From an uncultured bacterium (lineage in GTDB: Bacteria; Fidelibacterota; Marinisomatia; Marinisomatales; UBA1611), in NCBI GenBank assembly GCA_905478065.1, contig CAJQGZ010000023.1:1-43684 (forward strand): 43,684 nucleotides of DNA, written 5' to 3'. Shown here in pieces: positions 8,984 to 16,337 of this stretch. The position numbers were made by a program, and so were the translations under genes. Under the pieces are notes generated by a model. That model was not told where the DNA came from and searched no databases. It saw nothing but the letters and a program-made list of their open reading frames with translations. Numbering within the stretch: the first letter of the stretch is position 1; every line of letters begins with the position of its first letter.

Positions 8984-9401
8984 AGTAATCTGTGTGAATG
9001 GAATGAGTCTCTACTAACCTTAATCGATGTAAAGTGCAATCAGTAATGTCATCGCATATTTCTTGCCATATCCACAATAAAATATTTTCGGAGGAAGGTT
9101 GCTTATCTTTAAACCACTCAACATCTATTTCAATTTGAGAGTGGTCTAAAACATTAATTACTTTTTTTTTAACTACCTTGCTGAGATTCTGCAAATCAAC
9201 CAACCAACCAGAACCAGAATCAATAGGACCCGTTACAGAGATTTCAAGTATATAATTGTGTCCATGCGTGTTGTAGTCCTTGCCAAAGACCTCAAGATTT
9301 TTTTCTTCACTCCAAGAATCATTTCCATACTTATGAGAAGCACAGAAGTGATATTTTTTTGTTAAAACTGGGTGACTCATATTTTTATTTTTGCCTTCCA
9401 T
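8970..9401 (-). CDS. PTPS/QueD-family pterin synthase, catalytic Cys replaced by Asp
   Basis: This is a member of COG0720, which includes 6-pyruvoyl-tetrahydropterin synthase and 6-carboxytetrahydropterin synthase (QueD), 143 residues. The zinc histidines H23 (CASH), H46 and H48 (HGH) are present, as are the DH pair (D86, H87) and the substrate-anchoring Glu131. The sequence around FGK...HGHNY resembles eukaryotic PTPS. At the position of the catalytic cysteine (CxxxHGH in E. coli QueD) the chain reads DYNTHGH, giving Asp42. The PTPS-III subgroup has Glu at this place and makes a different product. Exact product is therefore unknown. The start may be Met1 or Met8 (9380). It begins the folE-lip operon. 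Confidence 0.85.
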   Translation of the reverse strand: MEGKNKNMSHPVLTKKYHFCASHKYGNDSWSEEKNLEVFGKDYNTHGHNYILEISVTGPIDSGSGWLVDLQNLSKVVKKKVINVLDHSQIEIDVEWFKDKQPSSENILLWIWQEICDDITDCTLHRLRLVETHSIHTDYYGPA

Positions 9402-9442
9402 ATACTTGTATTATGCAAATATTTATTGTCTAAATCTAACTT

Positions 9443-9454
9443 TTTTAGCTAAAA
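9443..9454. promoter_or_regulatory. 12-nt palindrome upstream of the pterin/lip operon
   Basis: TTTTAGCTAAAA is a perfect palindrome about 40-50 nt upstream of the pterin synthase start, in the only non-coding gap before the seven-gene run. It could be an operator or chance in AT-rich DNA. No clear -35/-10 pair could be fixed around it. Confidence 0.3.
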
Positions 9455-9498
9455 TAGGCCAAAACTAAATTTAAGTTTATTTTTTTTATAAAATACAA

Positions 9499-9843
9499 CT
9501 AACTAGTTAATTCATTAATCAACTTCGGTAAATTCTTTACCAAACTTGATTTTGTAAGTACCAGGTCACAACCAGCTGTCTTTATTTTTTTTAAGTCCCG
9601 CGCTTTTAACTCTTCCATAGAGGCAATAATTTTTAACCCATGTCGCTTTAATTCAGATACTAAACCGACAGAAAAAAAGACATCTTGATCTAAATCAATA
9701 ATAGCTAATAATGATTCTTCTAAAAAATCATCAGGGCTAGTATTTTCATCGCAAAACTCAACATTCATTTCAGCGTCTACACACGCGCTAGAAACTTTTG
9801 ACCCTAATTCGAAATCTTTAATAAATAATAAAATATTTTTCAT
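9499..9843 (-). CDS. Receiver-like domain protein, function unknown
   Basis: This is a stand-alone protein of about 114 residues with the layout of a response-regulator receiver domain. An N-terminal hydrophobic strand is followed by an acidic site in LLAIIDLDQD, a strand ending IIAS (the usual Thr/Ser position) and a conserved-type Lys in VLTKSSL. No output domain is attached. I chose the ATG at 9843; the frame is open to 9873, but that start would lie inside the upstream DUF309 gene. It is the last gene of a five-gene unit. Phosphorylation has not been shown and the acidic pocket is not a perfect match, so it may be a pseudo-receiver. Confidence 0.65.
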   Translation of the reverse strand: MKNILLFIKDFELGSKVSSACVDAEMNVEFCDENTSPDDFLEESLLAIIDLDQDVFFSVGLVSELKRHGLKIIASMEELKARDLKKIKTAGCDLVLTKSSLVKNLPKLINELTS

Positions 9844-9848
9844 AAAAT

Positions 9849-10211
9849 TTAAATTTTTGGGATTATTTCCCAATTGAATTCATTATTAGAATTTAGTCCA
9901 CCATACTCTTTTTCAACTATATCTAATTCTAATAACAGTTTACTTGCATCTATACCACGATGGATATTTTTAAAATCCATAAATTTTTCTTTGCACTTGT
10001 TAAGTAAACTCTTAGCACCTTTTAAATTATTATTTTCTAGATGAACAAAGCTAACGCTCAGTTGGATTAAACCTTGAATGAATTTTCGATCCTCAAGGTA
10101 AAAGTCTGACCACAATTCCTCCCAAGACTCATGTGCTTCAAAATAATCACCAGACCTATAATGCTGAAGACCTTCGTTAAATAGGCTTTCTATTTTTTCT
10201 TGATCACTCAC
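9849..10211 (-). CDS. DUF309 family protein
   Basis: This small helical protein (120 residues) carries the DUF309 hallmark at its N-terminus: a FNEGLQHYRSGDYFEAHESW-like stretch followed by EELW, with FIQGLIQLSV after it. The biochemical role of the family is unknown. Its start overlaps the end of the metallo-beta-lactamase-fold gene by 8 nt, so the two are translated together. Family membership is confident; function is not. Confidence 0.85.
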   Translation of the reverse strand: MSDQEKIESLFNEGLQHYRSGDYFEAHESWEELWSDFYLEDRKFIQGLIQLSVSFVHLENNNLKGAKSLLNKCKEKFMDFKNIHRGIDASKLLLELDIVEKEYGGLNSNNEFNWEIIPKI

Positions 10212-11046
10212 TTATTTTCACAATGTTTTTGATGCAGTAATATTTCCCTTTCATATCAATTGTACAAGCTTGATAAAAGGGGTCGTGTTCAAAAAATAAT
10301 ATCCATTCTTCCTCATACATTTTTTTTAACAACTTACTTTTCTCTGACATCGTTTTTGCTGGATGCAAATCATAAGCCATAACCCAAGGAACGGGTAAAT
10401 GAGCATGTGTTGGAAAAATATCAGCGCCATAAAATAACTTTTTATTACTATCTGAAATTATAGGATGCATCAATCCATTCGTATGTCCATATGTAAAAAA
10501 AATATCAATACCATCTAAGAATTGTTCATCTACTAATTTAATCATATTATTTTTTTCTAATACTTCCCAGTCTTTGCTAATGAAACTACCCTGATCTTTT
10601 ACACTTGGCTGATTCGCAAGAGCCCAATTATCTTTACTTATCCAGTATGTCGCATTTGGAAAAGTTGGTTCTATAATATCGTTTTGATAAAATGTATTCC
10701 CACCAATATGGTCAAAATGCAGATGAGTACAGATTACGTCTGTGATATCATCCGTTTCAAAACCGCTTTTTTTTAAAGATGATAAAATATTATACTTACT
10801 AAAATCTATATTATACATATCTAGGTACTTTTTTGCCCATTTAGAACCATTGCCAGTGTCGATTAATACTTTTCTATTATCAGTAACCATTAATAAAGAT
10901 CTCGTTACCATATCTACTCTGTTTAGTCTATCAGGCGATAATTTTTCTTTCCATAAAGTTTTTGGGATAATACCAAACATCGCACCCCCATCTAAGCTAA
11001 ACTCGCTTGTCTCAATACTGTATAAATCATACTGACCTATCTTCAT
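10204..11046 (-). CDS. Metallo-beta-lactamase-fold hydrolase
   Basis: This is a 280-residue metallohydrolase with the dinuclear metal site THLHFDH (H108, H110, D112, H113). Later ligands are plausible: His in YGHTNGLMH (188-194), D209 in FYGADIF and a C-terminal His in FFEHDP. There is no signal peptide, so it should be cytoplasmic. The arrangement resembles the lactonase / methyl parathion hydrolase-like branch rather than the ribonuclease or glyoxalase II branches, but the substrate cannot be named. It overlaps the upstream unknown gene by 4 nt (ATGA) and the DUF309 gene by 8 nt. Confidence 0.88.
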   Translation of the reverse strand: MKIGQYDLYSIETSEFSLDGGAMFGIIPKTLWKEKLSPDRLNRVDMVTRSLLMVTDNRKVLIDTGNGSKWAKKYLDMYNIDFSKYNILSSLKKSGFETDDITDVICTHLHFDHIGGNTFYQNDIIEPTFPNATYWISKDNWALANQPSVKDQGSFISKDWEVLEKNNMIKLVDEQFLDGIDIFFTYGHTNGLMHPIISDSNKKLFYGADIFPTHAHLPVPWVMAYDLHPAKTMSEKSKLLKKMYEEEWILFFEHDPFYQACTIDMKGKYYCIKNIVKISE

Positions 11047-12026
11047 GATGATAACAAATCCTTTATGTAAAAATTAAACGCTTCATTACCACTTTTATTC
11101 TTTAAATATCTTAAAGCATCTAATGTAATAATATCTCTTGATTTTTTTTCAACTGAACTCTTATTTATAATAATTGATTCAGCAATCTTCACAAAATCAT
11201 TATATTGAACTCTATCCTTTAAAAAAATCTGTTTATTTTTTTCATCAATTATACTCTGATCTAAAAATTTTATATCAAGCCACGAAGAAATTTCTCTTTG
11301 ATAGCTACTAATTCGCACATAGTCACCTTCCCAAATTCTTATCATTGCAGAATATTTTATTATATCATCAATATTATCATGATTTAAAATTATTTTTATC
11401 AAATTCATGGGGTTTATAGTTTTTCTTTTGCTCGGTCTTGGAAGAGCGTCTTTTTTTAAAAAACTGATTAAACAGGAGGCATATGTCCAAACATGGGATT
11501 TATTTTGTTTGAAATTAAAGGCTCTTAATAAATGGAATATCATTAATCCATTTATATCAATATTTTGAAGTCCAAGGTCTGCTATTGTTTCAATAATTGA
11601 ATGCGACCTATCGGAAGCATAATATATTTTCAACATCATTTCTTCAACCTCATCCCAACTACCAGATTGAATAGCATCTTCAAAGGCACCAACAAAAACT
11701 GATGGAATAATACTCTCACTGTACGTTACATCTAATTTTTTATTGTAATCTACAATTTCATTTTCTAAACATATATCTAAACAATATTTTAGTAAAATTT
11801 TGGAGGGTGTTGACTTATTATCCCCAATAATATTTTTTATGGAATTTATAGTCATTATTGGGTGTGACTGCTTCTCGTTTTTGTATTTTATAGATGCAGC
11901 TGTGAATAATACTTCATCTAAAAAATATATAAGGTCTTTCCCTCCCTTTAAGGCATCTTCTAAATATGAAAAAGATTTTTCGGCATCACCTTTAAGCAAG
12001 TGGCTAAACAAAGAATCATGACCCAT
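11043..12026 (-). CDS. Unknown helical protein
   Basis: I do not recognise this family. The 327-residue product appears almost wholly alpha-helical and soluble, with no signal peptide, no transmembrane segment and no clear catalytic motif. Features that may help in a search are a SHPIMTINSIKNIIG stretch near residue 54 and an RPSKRKTINPMNLI stretch near 197. A helical-repeat or helical-bundle scaffold is possible. The gene begins 5 nt after the lipoprotein gene ends and overlaps the hydrolase gene by 4 nt, so it is a working member of that operon. Confidence 0.75.
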   Translation of the reverse strand: MGHDSLFSHLLKGDAEKSFSYLEDALKGGKDLIYFLDEVLFTAASIKYKNEKQSHPIMTINSIKNIIGDNKSTPSKILLKYCLDICLENEIVDYNKKLDVTYSESIIPSVFVGAFEDAIQSGSWDEVEEMMLKIYYASDRSHSIIETIADLGLQNIDINGLMIFHLLRAFNFKQNKSHVWTYASCLISFLKKDALPRPSKRKTINPMNLIKIILNHDNIDDIIKYSAMIRIWEGDYVRISSYQREISSWLDIKFLDQSIIDEKNKQIFLKDRVQYNDFVKIAESIIINKSSVEKKSRDIITLDALRYLKNKSGNEAFNFYIKDLLSS

Positions 12027-12031
12027 CTAGA

Positions 12032-12784
12032 CTATGACTTCTTTTTATAACGGCCTAGATAATAAAATAACTGTAGTGAAAAACCCGTTGCTCTTGAATA
12101 CTCTGAAGGAGCACCAGAACCTTTTCCAGGGAACATCGGGTCATAATCATTATACCTCCCGTCATATGATGAATCTAAACGAGTGGAAGTCTGCCAATCC
12201 TCGCCAGTGACATTCCACTTCGAGTCAAAAACTTTTGACAATGGCATCGCATTAAAATCGTGGTAATAACCAATCTCGTATCCAAATTTTTCAGAAATTT
12301 TACCACCCCTCAAAAACCCTAGACGCATACTTGATTTTCCATCAGGTGTAATCCCCTCTGGAATGAGCATAAACCGAGTCCCTTTCCATGAAATAGAAGG
12401 CGTTTCTTGTTTTTTCTTTTTCATTTTTGAAAAGAGGCCACCCGATTTTTCTTTAAACCGATAATACGTGATATCGATATTGCGATTTGGATTATAACTC
12501 CATGAAAAATTCATTACGTCCCATGATTTTTCACGACGCATTACCACTCTACTGAGATCAACTCCCGTACCATATATCGGTAATCCGACCCTGTAACCTA
12601 TTTCTGTTTTCGCATCTAAGCCTTTTCTGAACCAAACAACTGGCAAAACATTTTCTGCAGCTAAGGAATAACCCCAAACTTGTTCATTTTTTTTTAAAGT
12701 CCCAGGATGTACAACAGGGTGAGAAGCACAACCAACAATAAAAAACAAGACTGCTAATAATATAATTACGGATAATTTTTTCAT
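12032..12784 (-). CDS. Outer-membrane lipoprotein, probable small beta-barrel
   Basis: A 250-residue exported protein with a lipoprotein signal: hydrophobic residues 4-17 then the lipobox FIVGC, so Cys19 should be lipidated. The rest alternates short hydrophobic and aromatic strands (for example FGYEIGYYHDF and FSLQLFYYLGRY at the C-terminus), typical of a small outer-membrane barrel or barrel-like lipoprotein. A basic insertion near 115-125 (KMKKKKQE) would form a loop. No family recognised. It is the first gene of the five-gene unit. Confidence 0.75.
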   Translation of the reverse strand: MKKLSVIILLAVLFFIVGCASHPVVHPGTLKKNEQVWGYSLAAENVLPVVWFRKGLDAKTEIGYRVGLPIYGTGVDLSRVVMRREKSWDVMNFSWSYNPNRNIDITYYRFKEKSGGLFSKMKKKKQETPSISWKGTRFMLIPEGITPDGKSSMRLGFLRGGKISEKFGYEIGYYHDFNAMPLSKVFDSKWNVTGEDWQTSTRLDSSYDGRYNDYDPMFPGKGSGAPSEYSRATGFSLQLFYYLGRYKKKS

Positions 12785-12822
12785 TCAAATAAAAAATATT
12801 TATCTAAAAAAAACAAATATTA

Positions 12823-14610
12823 CTACTTAAGGTATATCATTTTTCGGCTAAAAATGACTGAGGCATAACCATCTACTTCAGCATTTATAGTGAAAAAATA
12901 AACACCCGTTGAAAAAATTTCCGCATTCCAATCAAAACTATATTTTCCACTATTATAAAATTCTCGATCAGAAAATATTGTTTTAATTCGCCCCGTCGCG
13001 TCTGTTACATAGAGAGATAGTGTGGCATCCTGAAGCAAATCAAATGAAATTCTTGTATTACTGTTAAATGGGTTCGGGTAATTCTGATATAAAACAAAAA
13101 GCTCGGGTATTAAACTAGAATCCATCATGGTTTTTTTATCAATGTTTTTAGAACCAAAAGAATTTTTGCTTGATTTTCGCCAAGCTTCACCGTCAGGAAA
13201 ACGATGATTACTAATAGACTCTGCTTTTGATAGCTTAACAACTTCTAATGAGCGAGAAGTGTTATTTTCACCTTTGATTTTAAATTCCATAACATTATCA
13301 ATCATAATATCAAGTTTAAGATTGAAAGTAGAATCTATATACTGCATGTCAAATGAAGGATCTAGATCGAGACTCCAGATTTCTTCCCCATCTATAGAAA
13401 TAATATAGCTATTTAATCCTGTATAAATACCAGCAACTTCTACGGTGATATTTGAAGTAATAGGATTCCAATAAAATTCATTCAGCCAGATTTCTGAATT
13501 TTCTTTGGACATTGTAAGATGCGGCTTATCAGTCAACACTATTTCTTGAGCCAAGGTTTTCATAACTTTCTTATTGTTGATAAAATCAATTCTATCAACT
13601 TCTAGATCATCAATATTTAGTTTTACGAAGTCCCAATCGCTTGGCGTATTTATAGAAATAATAGTTTTTGAATCAAGCATATTAGAAAGGTCGACTTCAA
13701 TACTTTCCTCAAAATGTGATAAGTTAACTTTTTGCTGAGTGAGCATTTCAAAATCAACAACCAACAATTTAACTTCGTTCCTATCTTCAAACCCTTTTTC
13801 AGCAGCTAAAATAAATACTGAAGGTAAACTACCTATAATATTTTTATAATCTTCAAAAGAGTCTTTTAATAAAAACCATTTTTCCTTGGCAAATATAAAA
13901 TTATTTTTTAACTCAGAGTCCCATTCTGAAGGGGTTAGAAAAAATTGATTACGATGTAATTCTTCATATTTTTGAAATTGATCAAAGAAATTATTTCCAA
14001 AATAATTGATTTCTTGATTTTCGATAATGCTCTTGGCACCATTTAAATACTGTATAGGAAAATTATCAACCCATGTGTTTTTATTACTGCCTTGCTTAGA
14101 TAATAAGTTCGTGATAGCATGGATGTGATCATAGTTTGCTTCAGGATTTGATTTCAATATAGAATTTCTTAACACGGTCACAAAAAGTTCCCATAGATTA
14201 TTGTATGATTTCAATAAAACCTTAGGAGGCTTTGTAAGCGCACCAAAGCTAGGTCTTAAATTATCACTTTTATAAATATTCCCTAGGCCATCAACAATCT
14301 CAACATAGTAGAAGTACCTTATTGAATTTTTGCAGGAATCATCCAAATATCTATTATTCATGCTTTTACTTTCTAGAATATTTGCGACTAGTTCAAACTC
14401 ACCATCAATACCAGATTTTCTAAATATTTTAATTCTTTTTGATTGAATTGTATCAGAAGCAATCCAATTTAATAGTAATGATTTGGGACCATCATAGATG
14501 TTTAAATCAATGGAGTTGGTTTTGGCATTACTTGAATAGATCGTTTCCGAGCAGAGACCGCATATCAATCCAAAATAGAATAGTATGTATATGAATAATT
14601 TTTTAACCAT
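12823..14610 (-). CDS. Secreted protein with C-terminal YPNPFN sorting domain
   Basis: A 595-residue exported protein. The signal peptide is about 1-21 (ends GLCSE). A fibronectin III-like segment lies near 30-110, followed by a long region without recognised homology. The C-terminus (about 515-595) is a type A sorting/FlgD-like domain: LYQNYPNPFNSNTRISFDL, later GKYSFDWNAE, ending in KMIYLK. Such domains direct type IX secretion in Bacteroidota and are widespread in Marinimicrobia. Function beyond export is unknown. It lies downstream of the S8 protease gene, with a 14-nt palindrome just before the start. Confidence 0.85.
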   Translation of the reverse strand: MVKKLFIYILFYFGLICGLCSETIYSSNAKTNSIDLNIYDGPKSLLLNWIASDTIQSKRIKIFRKSGIDGEFELVANILESKSMNNRYLDDSCKNSIRYFYYVEIVDGLGNIYKSDNLRPSFGALTKPPKVLLKSYNNLWELFVTVLRNSILKSNPEANYDHIHAITNLLSKQGSNKNTWVDNFPIQYLNGAKSIIENQEINYFGNNFFDQFQKYEELHRNQFFLTPSEWDSELKNNFIFAKEKWFLLKDSFEDYKNIIGSLPSVFILAAEKGFEDRNEVKLLVVDFEMLTQQKVNLSHFEESIEVDLSNMLDSKTIISINTPSDWDFVKLNIDDLEVDRIDFINNKKVMKTLAQEIVLTDKPHLTMSKENSEIWLNEFYWNPITSNITVEVAGIYTGLNSYIISIDGEEIWSLDLDPSFDMQYIDSTFNLKLDIMIDNVMEFKIKGENNTSRSLEVVKLSKAESISNHRFPDGEAWRKSSKNSFGSKNIDKKTMMDSSLIPELFVLYQNYPNPFNSNTRISFDLLQDATLSLYVTDATGRIKTIFSDREFYNSGKYSFDWNAEIFSTGVYFFTINAEVDGYASVIFSRKMIYLK

Positions 14611-14619
14611 GAATATTTA

Positions 14620-14633
14620 TAGGTATATACCTA
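14620..14633. promoter_or_regulatory. 14-nt perfect palindrome before the sorting-domain protein
   Basis: TAGGTATATACCTA is a perfect palindrome ending 9 nt before the ATG at 14610. It could be an operator, or a weak RNA hairpin over the ribosome-binding region. No Shine-Dalgarno is visible apart from the AGGT inside the palindrome. Confidence 0.35.
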
Positions 14634-14684
14634 AAATTTGGACCTTAATTAATGATATGGCAAGTATTTAATTTTTAAGGGATT

Positions 14685-16337
14685 TTACTTAAGCAATGTG
14701 ATTTTTTGAGTATCATTACCATATTGCCAATCTGTACGTAGCAAATATATACCACTACTGAATATCTCCGCATTCCAAGTTAACATAAGCACATTATGTC
14801 TTACTTTTTGATTATGCAAAGACGTAACTAATGTTCCGTGAAGATCATATACCCCCACAGAAACATGTTGAGAGTTTGATAACCCATTAATTTTTATTGA
14901 TACCTCTGGATTAAAAGGGTTCGGGTAAGCATTTTCTACAGATATAACATCTGGTAAAAAGGTTTCATCTTTTATACTCGTTGTGAACTGATAATTGATT
15001 GCAGCCCAGGCGTTTAGAATGCCATAACCATATTCATTATCTGGACTATTAAATTGTGAAGCTGTCATCATAAGAGCCTCCCTTACTTGCATATTTGTCC
15101 ATTCTGGGTTTGCACTCATGACTACAGCTGCAGCACCTGCTGCTAAAGGAGCAGAAAAAGAAGTACCTGAGGCATTCCTATATATATTTTCCGTATTTGA
15201 CCTAACACAATATGTACTCACACCCATGGCACAAACTTCAGGTTTAATTCTGCCATCAAAAGTTGGACCTCTACTGCTAAAATTAGCGATGATATCATTT
15301 GCGTCTACGGCTCCGACAGATAAAACTGAATCAGCATCCGCTGGCGTTATAATATGATACCAAGGATCATTACCTTCATTTCCTGCGGAATTAACACATA
15401 AAACTCCAAGCCCTGAAGCTATATCAATCGCTTTGGTGGTAGCAGCAGTATTGCCATCTAAATCTTCATAAGAATACCAATCTAAATAGCCTAATGAAGC
15501 ACATGCAATATCCGCTCCCAGAGATTCACCCCATTCTAGCGCAGCAATATAATTATCCTCTTCTTGCTGGATTTCTTCAGCCATAATTTCTGTTTTTGCT
15601 AATAGATATTCAGATTTAAATGCTGGGCCTATAAGGCTACCTGGAGAATAGCCAGCCATAACACTAAGGCATAGCGTACCGTGATCGTCTTGATTCTCAA
15701 GAATTTCTTGATCAGTTTCATTTGCAGCATTTTGATCATTATTAATAAAGTCATATTGACCTATGAGATTAAGTGAATCATAAGCTTCATGATTTAGTTC
15801 GAATCCAGTATCTATATATAAAACTCTTACACCCTGCCCATAATACCCCGCGATGTGAGGTATGCGACAATTAATTTGTTCTATTTGATTAAAACTCGAA
15901 CCATAATCAATATCTCTATTAACCAATATCTGATTTTCAACAGTTTGTATAGCTTTCTTTTTTTTGTGTTGTCTGACAGGTTCGATTTTTTTTACAAATG
16001 AAAGCTTTTGAATTAGCTCAAGTTCATTGCTATCGACAATTAAGGATACAGCATTGAGCCAACGACTTTGATTTTTTATTTCTGCTCCAACTTCTACAAG
16101 CTTTCTTATATATTCCTCTTGGATATTATAGTCATACTTCGTCGCGGTAAAAATATTGTGTTTTACCCTTCTTTTTATTGCAGCTGGGTCCAATTTAGTA
16201 ACTTTAGATTTGTCTTTTTTATCAAAATATACCCAGACTCGATACTCTTTACCTCTCCGCCCTGCTTCAAAATCCAAGGATACAAAATTTTGAGCTCCAA
16301 GGAATGAAAATAAAAGAATATTAAAAATAAGATTCAT
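14685..16337 (-). CDS. Secreted subtilisin-like serine protease (S8) with sorting domain
   Basis: An exported subtilase of 550 residues. The signal peptide is about 1-16. An inhibitor/pro-domain-like segment (about 20-120) follows and then the S8 catalytic domain (about 155-450). The triad is complete: Asp176 in YIDTGFE, His219 in DDHGT, Ser393 in SGTSFSAP; the oxyanion Asn320 is in SAGNEG. The C-terminal domain (about 470-550) begins AYPNPFNPEVSI and ends TLLK, the type A sorting/FlgD-like form. It probably degrades protein outside the cell or at the surface. The gene starts directly after the stop of the M14 peptidase gene, so the two proteases form one unit. Confidence 0.95.
   Translation of the reverse strand: MNLIFNILLFSFLGAQNFVSLDFEAGRRGKEYRVWVYFDKKDKSKVTKLDPAAIKRRVKHNIFTATKYDYNIQEEYIRKLVEVGAEIKNQSRWLNAVSLIVDSNELELIQKLSFVKKIEPVRQHKKKKAIQTVENQILVNRDIDYGSSFNQIEQINCRIPHIAGYYGQGVRVLYIDTGFELNHEAYDSLNLIGQYDFINNDQNAANETDQEILENQDDHGTLCLSVMAGYSPGSLIGPAFKSEYLLAKTEIMAEEIQQEEDNYIAALEWGESLGADIACASLGYLDWYSYEDLDGNTAATTKAIDIASGLGVLCVNSAGNEGNDPWYHIITPADADSVLSVGAVDANDIIANFSSRGPTFDGRIKPEVCAMGVSTYCVRSNTENIYRNASGTSFSAPLAAGAAAVVMSANPEWTNMQVREALMMTASQFNSPDNEYGYGILNAWAAINYQFTTSIKDETFLPDVISVENAYPNPFNPEVSIKINGLSNSQHVSVGVYDLHGTLVTSLHNQKVRHNVLMLTWNAEIFSSGIYLLRTDWQYGNDTQKITLLK

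Noticed and set aside
9402-9498. Possible preQ1 riboswitch before the pterin synthase gene
   Set aside because: There is an A-rich stretch (CTAAAAAAGTTA), but no GC-containing P1 stem or preQ1-I loop signature before it, and the neighbouring match is only an AT palindrome.
12795-12821. Hairpin AATATTT/AAATATT after the sorting-domain protein gene as a terminator
   Set aside because: The stem is seven A-T pairs only, with a 13-nt loop, likely by chance in AT-rich DNA.
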